Origin: Halolamina sp. CBA1230
GTDB lineage: Archaea; Halobacteriota; Halobacteria; Halobacteriales; Haloferacaceae
Length of the DNA stretch: 64,000 nucleotides
Direction: 5' to 3'
Assembly (NCBI RefSeq): GCF_002025255.2
Contig: NZ_CP054587.1
Coordinates: 2,840,576-2,904,575 of the forward strand
Below the pieces are notes generated by a model. That model ran no database searches, was not told the DNA's origin, and was given only the letters and a program-made list of their open reading frames with translations. Position numbers and translations under genes: made by a program. Below are positions 44,925 to 52,900 of this stretch, in pieces; the first letter of the stretch is position 1, and each line of letters begins with the position of its first letter.

Positions 44925-45914
44925 ATGACCGAACCGACACCCACGCCGGGCATCCACCACGTCACCTGCGTCGCCGGCGACCCGCAGCGCAACATGGAGT
45001 TCTGGGCCGAGACGCTCGGCCTCCGCCTCGTGAAGCGGTCGATCAACCAGGACGACCCGAGCACGTACCACTTCTTCTTCGGCGACGCCGAGGGGACGCC
45101 CGGGACGAGCATGACGTTCTTCCCGTGGGAGGATCTGCCGCAGGGGAAGGTCGGCTCCGGGCAGGTCTCCCGGATCGCGTTCCGCGTCCCGGAGGGGAGC
45201 CTCGACTTCTGGGAGGACCGCTTCGACGAGTACGGCGTGGAGTACGACGAGCGCGTCGAACGCTTCGGTGAAACTGTCCTGCCGTTCCGCGACCCCGACG
45301 ACCTCCCCGTCGAACTGGTCGAAACCGAGATCGGTGACGACGACCCCACGACCGCGTGGACCGAGTTCGTCCCCGAGGACGCCGCGATCCGCGGGTTCCA
45401 CTCCGTGACGCTGTGGGTCGCCGACCCCGACCCGACCGAGGAGTTGCTGGAAACGATGGGGTTCGACCGCGTCGGCACCGAGCAGGCCGAGGGCGACACG
45501 CCGGGCGACGAGCGCACGCGCTTCGCCGCCGAGGGGCCCGTGGGGAAGTACGTCGACGTGCTGCCGACGATCCAGGGCGGGCGCAACGGTCACGGCACGG
45601 TCCACCACGTCGCGTTCCAGACGCCGACCGACGAGGAGCAGGACGCGATGCGGAAGGCCGTCCGTTCGCGCGGGCTCAATCCCACCCAGCAGATCGACCG
45701 CCACTGGTTCCGTTCGGTGTACTTCCGCGAGCACGCGGGGATCCTGTTCGAACTCGCGACCAACGGGCCGGGGTACGACAGCGACGAACCGCTCGACGAT
45801 CTCGGGGGACGACTGGTGCTCCCCGGGACGTTCGAGGCCCAACGCGACGAGATCGAAGCCGGGCTTCCGGACGTGACGATCCCCCGGGCAGAGCCGGCCG
45901 ACGCCGACGACTGA
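44925..45914 (+). CDS. Ring-cleaving dioxygenase, VOC (glyoxalase) superfamily
   Basis: 329 residues, two VOC modules. Metal ligands are expected from GIHHVTCVAGD, GTVHHVAFQTP and ILFELATNGPG (H, H, E). The overall pattern matches the MhqO/PcpA-type hydroquinone dioxygenases. It follows the flavoprotein gene by about 68 bp on the same strand; together they could hydroxylate and cleave an aromatic ring, an inference. Confidence 0.88.
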   Translation: MTEPTPTPGIHHVTCVAGDPQRNMEFWAETLGLRLVKRSINQDDPSTYHFFFGDAEGTPGTSMTFFPWEDLPQGKVGSGQVSRIAFRVPEGSLDFWEDRFDEYGVEYDERVERFGETVLPFRDPDDLPVELVETEIGDDDPTTAWTEFVPEDAAIRGFHSVTLWVADPDPTEELLETMGFDRVGTEQAEGDTPGDERTRFAAEGPVGKYVDVLPTIQGGRNGHGTVHHVAFQTPTDEEQDAMRKAVRSRGLNPTQQIDRHWFRSVYFREHAGILFELATNGPGYDSDEPLDDLGGRLVLPGTFEAQRDEIEAGLPDVTIPRAEPADADD

Positions 45915-45997
45915 GCCGGGGGCGCCGACCCTCAGCGAACCGACTCCGCCTCGCTGCTGCCCGCCGCTCTCGACAGCGTACTCTCCGTCACTCGACT

Positions 45998-46018
45998 TTG
46001 AAGGAAAATTTTCTTCAA
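45998..46018. promoter_or_regulatory. AT-rich dyad upstream of the DUF3311/symporter operon
   Basis: TTGAAGGAAAA and TTTTCTTCAA form a near-perfect palindrome with one extra base, the most AT-rich spot of the 166-bp gap, about 65-80 bp before the DUF3311 start. It could be an operator or part of the promoter. Confidence 0.4.
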
Positions 46019-46080
46019 CCGTTCGAGCTGTTCGATTCTCCGGTACTGTTTTCACGTATCGGAGGGAATACGGCTCCACG

Positions 46081-46296
46081 ATGCCGAACCGAACTGCGTC
46101 GTTCGCCTGGGGAGCGATCCTGTTCGCGCTGATGGCGCTGGCGATCCCGTGGTTCCTCTGGGACGTCTCGACCGTCGTCGCCGGCTTCCCGGTCTGGCTC
46201 TGGTGGCACGTCGGTTGGATGGTGCTCGCTTCGATCGCGTTCGCCGTGTTCACCCAGCGGGGCTGGGGGCTCTGGATGGGCGGGTGGTCGGCGTGA
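46081..46296 (+). CDS. DUF3311 small membrane protein
   Basis: 71 residues, two membrane helices (GAILFALMALAIPWFLWD, WWHVGWMVLASIAFAVFT). DUF3311 proteins typically precede a sodium:solute symporter and are presumed accessory subunits; here the stop overlaps the symporter GTG (GTGA). A GGAGGG element lies about 15 bp upstream of the ATG. Confidence 0.88.
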   Translation: MPNRTASFAWGAILFALMALAIPWFLWDVSTVVAGFPVWLWWHVGWMVLASIAFAVFTQRGWGLWMGGWSA

Positions 46297-47819
46297 TCCT
46301 CCAGTCGGCGGTGGCGATCCAGATCGGGATCGTCGTCGCCTATCTCCTGCTCGCGCTGGGGGTGGGGCTGGTCGCCTACCGCCTCACCGACCGCACCGCC
46401 GAGGACTACTACCTCGCCTCGCGGACGCTGGGGACGGTCGTGCTGCTGTTCACGACGTTCGCGACCCTCCTGTCGGCGTTCACCTTCTTCGCCGGCCCGA
46501 ACATCGCCTACGCGAACGGGCCGGAGTGGATCCTCGTGATGGGGCTGATGGACGGGATCATCTTCGGCGTGCTCTGGTACGTCGTCGGCTACAAGCAGTG
46601 GCTCGTCGGAAATGAGCACGGCTACGTCACGCTGGGCGAGATGCTGGGCGACCGGTTCGGCTCGCCGCTGCTGCGGGGCACCGTCGCCGTGGTCTCGCTG
46701 TTCTGGCTGTTCCCGTACGTGATGCTCCAGCAGGTCGGTGCCGGCGGCGCGCTGGAGGCGCTCACGAACGGTGCGGTGCCGTACTGGGCCGGCGCGGGGC
46801 TGATCACGGTGTTCATGATCGCCTACGTCGTGCTCTCGGGGATGCGCGGCGTCGCGTGGACGGACACGCTCCAGGGACTGTTCATGCTCACGATGGTCTG
46901 GGCCGCGTTCGTCTGGGTGCTCTCCGCCGTCGGCGGGATCGGTCCCGCCACGACCGCGCTGGCGTCGTCGAACCCCGAGTTCCTCTCGCTGGGCGGCGGT
47001 GTCTACTCGCCGCAGTGGATGCTCTCACAAGCCATCGGTATCGCGTTCGGCGTCGCGATGTTCCCGCAGGTGAACCAGCGCTTCTTCGTCGCGGACTCCG
47101 AGAAAGTGCTGAAGCGCACGATGGCGCTGTGGCCCGTCGTCGTGCTCCTCCTCTTCGTCCCGGCGTTCATGCTCGGCGCGTGGGCCGCAGGGCTGGGCGT
47201 CCCGATGCCCGAGAGCGGCAACATCCTCCCCGGCGTGCTCGCGGAGTACACGCCGACGTGGTTCGCGGCGCTGGTGGTCGCGGGCGCGATGGCGGCGATG
47301 ATGTCCTCCTCGGACTCGATGCTGCTCTCGGGGTCGTCGTACTTCACGCGGGACCTCTACCGGCCGTTCGTGAACGCCGACGCGAGCGAGCGCCGCGAGG
47401 ACCTGATCGCCCGCCTCGGCGTCGCCGTGTTCGCGACGCTCGCGTTCCTCGCGAGCCTGTTCAATCCGCCGTCGCTGTTCGTGATCGGCGACACCGCGTT
47501 CGGCGGATTCGCCCAGCTCGCCCCGCCCGTGATCGTCGCGCTCTACTGGTCGCGAACGACGCTGTGGGGGATGCTCGCGGGGATCCTCGGTAGCCAGCTG
47601 TTCTACATGGTCACGACGTTCACGCCGCCGGCCGGCGAGACGACGATCGTCTGGGGCGTCGTCGTCCCGGGTGTGATGGAGACGTTCGCGGGCTGGTCGT
47701 CGTCGGTGGTCGGGATGGCCGTCGGCCTCGCGCTGGTCGTCGGCGTCTCCGTCGTCACCGACGCCTCGGTCGCCGAGCGGCCGTCGGTGCTCGCGGGGCC
47801 GAGCGAGGCCGACGACTGA
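46293..47819 (+). CDS. Sodium:solute symporter (SSS family)
   Basis: 508 residues from GTG 46293, 13 helices. The SSS core is seen in YYLASRTLGTVVLLFTTFAT, YVVLSGMRGVAWTDTLQG, MFPQVNQRFFVADS and the sodium-site helix AMAAMMSSSDSMLLSGSS. It resembles the pantothenate/proline branch; the solute is unknown. Sodium-coupled uptake suits a halophile. Coupled to DUF3311. Confidence 0.92.
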   Translation: MILQSAVAIQIGIVVAYLLLALGVGLVAYRLTDRTAEDYYLASRTLGTVVLLFTTFATLLSAFTFFAGPNIAYANGPEWILVMGLMDGIIFGVLWYVVGYKQWLVGNEHGYVTLGEMLGDRFGSPLLRGTVAVVSLFWLFPYVMLQQVGAGGALEALTNGAVPYWAGAGLITVFMIAYVVLSGMRGVAWTDTLQGLFMLTMVWAAFVWVLSAVGGIGPATTALASSNPEFLSLGGGVYSPQWMLSQAIGIAFGVAMFPQVNQRFFVADSEKVLKRTMALWPVVVLLLFVPAFMLGAWAAGLGVPMPESGNILPGVLAEYTPTWFAALVVAGAMAAMMSSSDSMLLSGSSYFTRDLYRPFVNADASERREDLIARLGVAVFATLAFLASLFNPPSLFVIGDTAFGGFAQLAPPVIVALYWSRTTLWGMLAGILGSQLFYMVTTFTPPAGETTIVWGVVVPGVMETFAGWSSSVVGMAVGLALVVGVSVVTDASVAERPSVLAGPSEADD

Positions 47820-48149
47820 CGTATAGCGAGCGGAAGCCCACCCGTTTACGGGGAGGTCAGAGCGATAACCTGACCTGACTCGTCGGTAAGTATCGGTCGA
47901 ACCGACGAGCAGCCGCTGCCACCCGGAACTCGTCCAGCTCCTTCTGGGCGACGTCGCCCCCGCCGGTGGCCACAACTCCTTTTCGGCCGAAACGCGTTAG
48001 ATGAACCACCGCGACGGTTGGATATCGGAGAGATCCTGCGTCTCGTCTCTGTTCAGTTCGAGGCCACCTCTCCAGCGGTCCGTCGCCGGTTTCGGCCCGA
48101 AATCGGACCGAACAGTTAGCAACTGCGATCTCGTTCCATATACAAATCT
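47820..48149. promoter_or_regulatory. 330-bp spacer with two hairpins and a 21-bp palindrome
   Basis: No convincing gene. Hairpin 1 has AGGTCAG at 47854-47860 against CTGACCT at 47870-47876; hairpin 2 has TCGTCGG at 47880-47886 against CCGACGA at 47902-47908; both follow the symporter stop and may act in termination. CCGGTTTCGG (48086-48095) and CCGAAATCGG (48097-48106) form a near-perfect palindrome about 45 bp before the Nramp-like ATG, an operator candidate. ATATAC at 48135-48140 is only about 12 bp from the ATG. Confidence 0.45.
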
Positions 48150-49424
48150 ATGGGTGGAAACAACTACATCGAAGGGGTATCGGTTCCCTCCGTCTCGGGG
48201 TTCTTCGAGAAGTACGGGCTCGCGCTCGTGATGGTCGCGAGCTACTTCGGGTCCGGTTCGGTGTTCATCGCCAGCTCCGCGGGCGTTCGGTACGGCTACA
48301 CGCTGCTGTGGGCCGTCGTCGGCGCGGTACTGCTCGGCTTCCTCGCCCAGGACATGAGTGCGCGGCTGGGCATCCACGGGGAGTCGCTGGCGACGTTCGC
48401 CCGCGAGAAACTCGGCTCGACGCTCGCGACAGCCATCATGGTCGTCCTCTCGGTCGGCTGCGTGGCGTGGACCCTCGAGCTGACCGCGGCAGTCGGGAAA
48501 GGTATCGTCGTCCTCCTCGGCCTGCAGGGAGTCGGCTGGCAGCCGTTCGCATACCTGACCGGGCTCGCCGCCATCGTCGTCGGCGTGCTCGGCTACGATA
48601 TGGTCGAGCGCATTATGGTCGCGATGATGTTCGTACTGCTCGCGGCCTACCTCGTCGTCGCGGGCGCAAGCTCCCCCGACTTGGCCGCCGCCGCGACCGG
48701 GTTCGTGCCGTCGCTCGGGCCGACCGGGTCGATGGCGCTCGCGGTGAGCATCCTCGGGACGACGGCGCTCTGGCCGAACTTCTTCCTCGAGTCCGAGCTC
48801 GTCGACAGGAAGGGCTGGACCACCCGCGCCGACGTCCCCACGATGCGCCGGGATCTCGGCATCGGCTACGCCGTCGGCGGCATCACCACCGTCGCTATCG
48901 TCGTCGTTGCGGCCGCAGTCCTCCGGCCGGCCGGCTACGAACAGCTCCAGACGTTCATCACGCCCGGGCGGGCGCTCGCCGAAATCCTCGGCGACTGGGC
49001 GATGGTCGTCTTCCTCGCGGGCACGCTCGCTGCCGCGTTCAACAGTATCGTCCCCATCATGTGGGCGCCCGCCTACATGATCTCGAACGCGCTCGGCGGC
49101 GCGTTCGCCGGCAACGACCGCGTGTTCAAGGTCATCTACGTCGGCGGCGTCGCGCTCGGGAGCCTCTCCCCGCTCGTCCACAGGTACCTCGGACTGAGCG
49201 TCATCGACATGATCCTCCTGTTCCCGGCGTACAACGGCGTCGTCGGGCTGCCCGTGACCGCGATCCTGCTGTTCTGGGCGGTCAACGACGGCGACGTGAT
49301 GGGTGAGCACACGAACGGCTGGAAGCTGAACGTGCTCAACAGCGCGCTCATCCTGCTCGCGGTCTACTCCGCGTGGAGCGCCGGACAGACGGTCATCGAG
49401 GCCATCCTCTCCGGCGGACTCTAA
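48150..49424 (+). CDS. Nramp-related transporter lacking the canonical metal-binding motifs
   Basis: 424 residues, 11 helices. The Nramp family is clear from GVRYGYTLLWAVVGAVLLGF, AQDMSARLGIHGESLATF and FNSIVPIMWAPAYMISNALG. In helix 1 the DPGN motif reads GSGS (SYFGSGSVFIAS), and in helix 6 the MPH motif reads WPN (LWPNFFLES). Loss of the Asp, Asn and Met ligands argues against Mn/Fe transport; related non-canonical members move Mg or non-metal substrates. A TauE gene follows 4 bp later. Confidence 0.85.
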   Translation: MGGNNYIEGVSVPSVSGFFEKYGLALVMVASYFGSGSVFIASSAGVRYGYTLLWAVVGAVLLGFLAQDMSARLGIHGESLATFAREKLGSTLATAIMVVLSVGCVAWTLELTAAVGKGIVVLLGLQGVGWQPFAYLTGLAAIVVGVLGYDMVERIMVAMMFVLLAAYLVVAGASSPDLAAAATGFVPSLGPTGSMALAVSILGTTALWPNFFLESELVDRKGWTTRADVPTMRRDLGIGYAVGGITTVAIVVVAAAVLRPAGYEQLQTFITPGRALAEILGDWAMVVFLAGTLAAAFNSIVPIMWAPAYMISNALGGAFAGNDRVFKVIYVGGVALGSLSPLVHRYLGLSVIDMILLFPAYNGVVGLPVTAILLFWAVNDGDVMGEHTNGWKLNVLNSALILLAVYSAWSAGQTVIEAILSGGL

Positions 49425-49427
49425 CAG

Positions 49428-50207
49428 ATGCTGGCCGACATCCCGACCGCCACGCTCGCCGCCCTCGTCGTGCTCTCGCTTTTCGCCGGCGTCGGCATCA
49501 CTGCCGTCGGCCCCGGCGGCATCTTCGTCACCATCGCCCTCGTCGCGCTGACCGACCTCGAGCCCGCAGTCGTCGTCGGCACGGCCAGCGCGACGTTCGT
49601 CGCGACGGGGCTCGTCGGCGCGGAGAGCTACCGTCGCTCCGGCGAACTCGACTCGCGACGCGGCCGACGGATGGCGGCCGTCCTGAGCGCCACCGGGCTG
49701 GCGGGCGCGCTCGTCGGCGTCCGCCTGAACGCCGTGGTCGACGCGGCGACGTTCGAGCGCCTGCTCGGCGTGTTCGTCTCGCTGACGGGCATCCTCGTCC
49801 TCTACCGCACGCGCTACGGGTCGGCGGGAGCCGACGGCTACGACCCGACGACGGTCCGCGGCGCACTCGCGATCGCGGGCATCGGCACGTTCGTGGGCGT
49901 CTCCGGGGGCCTCCTCGGCGTCGGCGGTCCCGTCCTCGCCGTCCCCCTGCTGGTCGCCGTCGGCGTCCCGATGCTGGTCGCGATCGGCGTCGCGCAGGTC
50001 CAGTCGGTGTTCGTCGCCGCGTTCGCGACCGTCGGCTACCTCGCCCGCGGCGCGGTCTCGTGGCCGCTCGTGGTCGCCATCGGCGTCCCCCAGCTCGTCG
50101 GCGTCGTCGTCGGTTGGCGGGTCGCACAGCGCGTCGACGAACGCCGGCTCACTGCGGTGCTGGCGGTGTTACTGCTTGCGATCGGGCCGTACATCGTAGT
50201 GCGCTAA
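49428..50207 (+). CDS. TauE/SafE (DUF81) family anion exporter
   Basis: 259 residues, about eight helices in two halves. The paired family loops are GIFVTIALVALTDLEPAVVV with GTASATFVATG, and GVSGGLLGVGGPVLAVPLLV with GVAQVQSVFVAAFATVGYLA. The family exports sulfite, sulfoacetate and related organic anions. It starts 4 bp after the Nramp-like stop, so the two are co-expressed; the shared physiology is unknown. Confidence 0.9.
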   Translation: MLADIPTATLAALVVLSLFAGVGITAVGPGGIFVTIALVALTDLEPAVVVGTASATFVATGLVGAESYRRSGELDSRRGRRMAAVLSATGLAGALVGVRLNAVVDAATFERLLGVFVSLTGILVLYRTRYGSAGADGYDPTTVRGALAIAGIGTFVGVSGGLLGVGGPVLAVPLLVAVGVPMLVAIGVAQVQSVFVAAFATVGYLARGAVSWPLVVAIGVPQLVGVVVGWRVAQRVDERRLTAVLAVLLLAIGPYIVVR

Positions 50208-50245
50208 CCGCCACCTATCGCGGGCCGTCGACGCGCCCCCACGCA

Positions 50246-50623
50246 TCAGTCCCGACACCACGCTTCCTTCAGGAACACGAGCACGCCGCCGAACATCGCG
50301 AGGTTGCCGAAGAACGCCAGCCGATCGCCGCTGCCGTCCTCCTCGTTCCAGAAGTCGTGCATCGTCGGCGTCACGACCGCGAGGAACGTCGCCGCTGCGG
50401 CAGTCGCGAGTCGGGGGAGCCGCCAGAGCACGATCCCCAGCCCCGCGGCGACCATCGATCCCGACGCCATCGGTGCGAGCCGTTCGGGGTACGGCACGCC
50501 CGCCGACTCGGCGTACTCGATGCTGTCCTCCATGTCCCGGAAGTCCTCGCTGGCCTGTAGCGCGAGGCCGAGGCCGAGCGCGATCCGTCCGAGCTGTGAG
50601 AGCGAACGGTCGTCGTCGGTCAT
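50246..50623 (-). CDS. DoxX-like membrane protein
   Basis: 125 residues from ATG 50621-50623; four hydrophobic helices. The DoxX pattern is LGRIALGLGLALQASEDFRD, SGMVAAGLG-like segment and FFGNLAMFGGVLVFL at the C-terminus. Converges toward tauE and diverges from the lactonase operon. Function of stand-alone DoxX proteins is uncertain. Confidence 0.8.
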   Translation of the reverse strand: MTDDDRSLSQLGRIALGLGLALQASEDFRDMEDSIEYAESAGVPYPERLAPMASGSMVAAGLGIVLWRLPRLATAAAATFLAVVTPTMHDFWNEEDGSGDRLAFFGNLAMFGGVLVFLKEAWCRD

Positions 50624-50699
50624 ACGTGTCCGTTTCGTCGGCGTGGGCAAAAGCGTGATTGCCGTCTCACGACTGCTGGCGCCGCCGGGGATCGTCGCA

Positions 50700-50763
50700 G
50701 AACGTATAACGACACAATCACGTCCGAACGTTCATTCCGTTTGACGACAAACACGCAAAACGT
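50700..50763 (+). promoter_or_regulatory. Promoter region of the lactonase operon with a GTTTG-N4-CAAAC dyad
   Basis: AACGTATAACG at 50701-50711 is a possible TATA element. GTTTG at 50739-50743 and CAAAC at 50748-50752 make a short dyad ending 12 bp before the lactonase ATG. The short arms make this tentative. Confidence 0.3.
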
Positions 50764-51567
50764 ATGGTCGACGCTACCATCGACGTGATCCATCGCGGCG
50801 GACTGGAGTGCGACCTGAACTACCTGATCCAGGGGAACACCCTCGGGAGCCACGACGAACCCAACCCGGACACCGACTACGAGGAGATCCCGGTGTGGAA
50901 CCTCGTGATCGACCACCCCGAGGCGACGATCCTCTGGGACACGGGCAACCACGAGGACGCGCTCGACGGCCACTGGCCGGAGGGGCTCAAGCAGGCGTTC
51001 TACCCCCACGACGCCCGCGAGCACAGCCTCCCGGGCGACCTCGAGGCGGCGGGGTACAGCCTCGACGACATCGACGCCGTGTTCCAGACCCACCTGCATC
51101 TGGACCACGCCGGCGGCCTGCACCACTTCGACGGGACGGACGTGCCGGTGTACGTCCACGAGAAGGAGCTCAAGTTCGCGTACTACTCCGAGAAGACCGA
51201 CAAGGGCAGCGCCGCGTACATTCTGGAGGACTTCGACCACGACCTGAACTGGCAGATCGTCCACCAGGACCGCGAGAGCCACTTCGAGGACGTGGAGTTC
51301 GTCCGCCTCCCCGGCCACACGCCCGGGCTCATGGGGACGATGATCCACCTCGACGACCACGGCACGCTCGTGTTCGCGGGCGACGAGATCTACCAGGACG
51401 TGAACTACGAGGACGAGGTGCCACTGGGCGCCGGCCTGCTCTGGGGGAGCCAGGAGTGGTTCGAGAGCCTCCAGACGCTGAAGGAGCTCGAACGCTACCA
51501 CGACGCCGAGATCGTGTACGGCCACGACCCCGACCAGTTCGAGGAGATCCGCTCGGGGTGGTCCTGA
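50764..51567 (+). CDS. Metallo-beta-lactamase-fold lactonase (AttM/AiiA-like)
   Basis: 267 residues. Di-zinc site: QTHLHLDHAGGLHHF (HxHxDH), LPGHTPGLMG (His), FAGDEIYQD (Asp) and YGHDPDQF (His). The overall pattern, including an early NLVIDHPEATILWDTG strand, is that of N-acyl-homoserine lactonases and the gamma-butyrolactonase AttM/BlcC. The next two genes, one with no gap and one after 19 bp, encode enzymes that would use its product if it opens gamma-butyrolactone. Cytosolic, no signal peptide. Confidence 0.87.
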   Translation: MVDATIDVIHRGGLECDLNYLIQGNTLGSHDEPNPDTDYEEIPVWNLVIDHPEATILWDTGNHEDALDGHWPEGLKQAFYPHDAREHSLPGDLEAAGYSLDDIDAVFQTHLHLDHAGGLHHFDGTDVPVYVHEKELKFAYYSEKTDKGSAAYILEDFDHDLNWQIVHQDRESHFEDVEFVRLPGHTPGLMGTMIHLDDHGTLVFAGDEIYQDVNYEDEVPLGAGLLWGSQEWFESLQTLKELERYHDAEIVYGHDPDQFEEIRSGWS

Positions 51568-52881
51568 GTGAGCTACCAGCGTTCGGTCTCGGCCGACAGT
51601 CACGAACTCTCCCCGGAGACGGTCTGGCACGTCGACATGCCGGAGATCCGGTTCGGCCGGGACGCCACCGACGAACTCGCCTTCCAACTCGGTGACCTCG
51701 GTGTCGAGGACGAGGCTCGCGGCGTCGTGATCACCGACGAGGGGGTCGCCGACGCCGGGCACGCCGACCGCGTCGTCGGCCACCTCGAGTCGGCCGGCTT
51801 CGACGTCGACCTGTACGACGACGGCGAGCGCGAGCCCTCGATCGGGGCGATCGAGGACTGCCTCGAGTTCGTCCGCGACCACACCGAGGACGGGTACGAC
51901 TTCTACGTCGGTCTCGGGGGTGGGAGCTGTATGGACACCGCGAAGGCGACGCGGGCGATCATCGCCAACGGCGGCAGCCCACTGGACTACATCGCCGAAC
52001 CCACCGGCGAGGGCCAACCCCTCACGGATTCGGGACCGCCGCTCGTGCTGTTGCCGACGACGGCCGGCACCGGCGCCGAGATCTCGCCGGTCGCGATCCT
52101 CTCGGTGCCCGAGAAGGAGATCAAGGAGGCGATCTCCAGCAACCACGTCCGGGCCGACGCCGCCGTGCTCGACCCGACGCTGACGACGACGCTCCCCCCG
52201 GAGCTCACCGCGCGGACGGCGATGGACGCGCTCGGCCACGCGATCGAGGGGTACACCACCCACGAGTACGACTCGCTGCTGCGCCCCGAGGACCCGGCCG
52301 ACCGCCCCGTCTACGCCGGCCGCACGCCGCTGACCGAGATGTTCTCCGAGAAGGCGATCCGCCTGCTCTCGGGGAGCGTCCGGACCGCCGTCCACAACGG
52401 CGACGACCTCGACGCCCGCGAGGACATGCTGCTGGGCGCGCTGTTCGGCGCCATCTCCGGGCTCACCGCCGGCGCGAGCCTCTGTCACGCGATGGCGTAC
52501 CCGGTCGGCAACAAGTACCACACGTACCACGGCGAGACGATCGCCGTCCTCACCCCCGCGAGCACGATCGACTACAACTCGGCGAGCGACCCCAGTCGAT
52601 TCGCGGAGGTCGCGGAGATGTTCGGTGTCGACACCGCGGGGATGACCGACCGCGCCGCCGCCGACGCGCTCAAGGAGGAGTACATCCAGCTCCAGCAGGA
52701 CCTGAACGTCCTGCCGAGCGGCCTCAACGAGCTCGCAGGCATCACCGAGGACGACGTGGACTGGCTGGCCCAGCAGACCGTCGACACGCAGGCCCGCCTG
52801 CTGCGGTGTAACCCTCGCCCGGTGACGAAGGAGGACGTGGCTGACGTGTTCCGTGACGCGCTGCACAACTGGGAAAACTGA
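51568..52881 (+). CDS. Iron-containing alcohol dehydrogenase, hydroxyacid-oxoacid transhydrogenase-like
   Basis: 437 residues from GTG 51568, directly after the lactonase stop. Group III iron-ADH: GLGGGSCMDTAKATRAI for NAD, TTAGTGAEISPVAIL, and metal ligands in DALGHAIEGY and GASLCHAMAYPVGNKYH. Its length and the C-terminal NPRPVTKEDV motif fit hydroxyacid-oxoacid transhydrogenase (ADHFE1), which oxidises 4-hydroxybutyrate to succinate semialdehyde with 2-oxoglutarate as acceptor. A simple 4-hydroxybutyrate dehydrogenase is the alternative. Confidence 0.87.
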   Translation: MSYQRSVSADSHELSPETVWHVDMPEIRFGRDATDELAFQLGDLGVEDEARGVVITDEGVADAGHADRVVGHLESAGFDVDLYDDGEREPSIGAIEDCLEFVRDHTEDGYDFYVGLGGGSCMDTAKATRAIIANGGSPLDYIAEPTGEGQPLTDSGPPLVLLPTTAGTGAEISPVAILSVPEKEIKEAISSNHVRADAAVLDPTLTTTLPPELTARTAMDALGHAIEGYTTHEYDSLLRPEDPADRPVYAGRTPLTEMFSEKAIRLLSGSVRTAVHNGDDLDAREDMLLGALFGAISGLTAGASLCHAMAYPVGNKYHTYHGETIAVLTPASTIDYNSASDPSRFAEVAEMFGVDTAGMTDRAAADALKEEYIQLQQDLNVLPSGLNELAGITEDDVDWLAQQTVDTQARLLRCNPRPVTKEDVADVFRDALHNWEN

Positions 52882-52900
52882 ACAGCTCCAACCCACACCT

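Noticed and set aside
48001..48231. 76-residue frame at 48001 upstream of the Nramp-like gene
   Set aside because: Ser/Arg-rich, overlaps the start of the Nramp-like gene and the palindrome, no sign of conservation.
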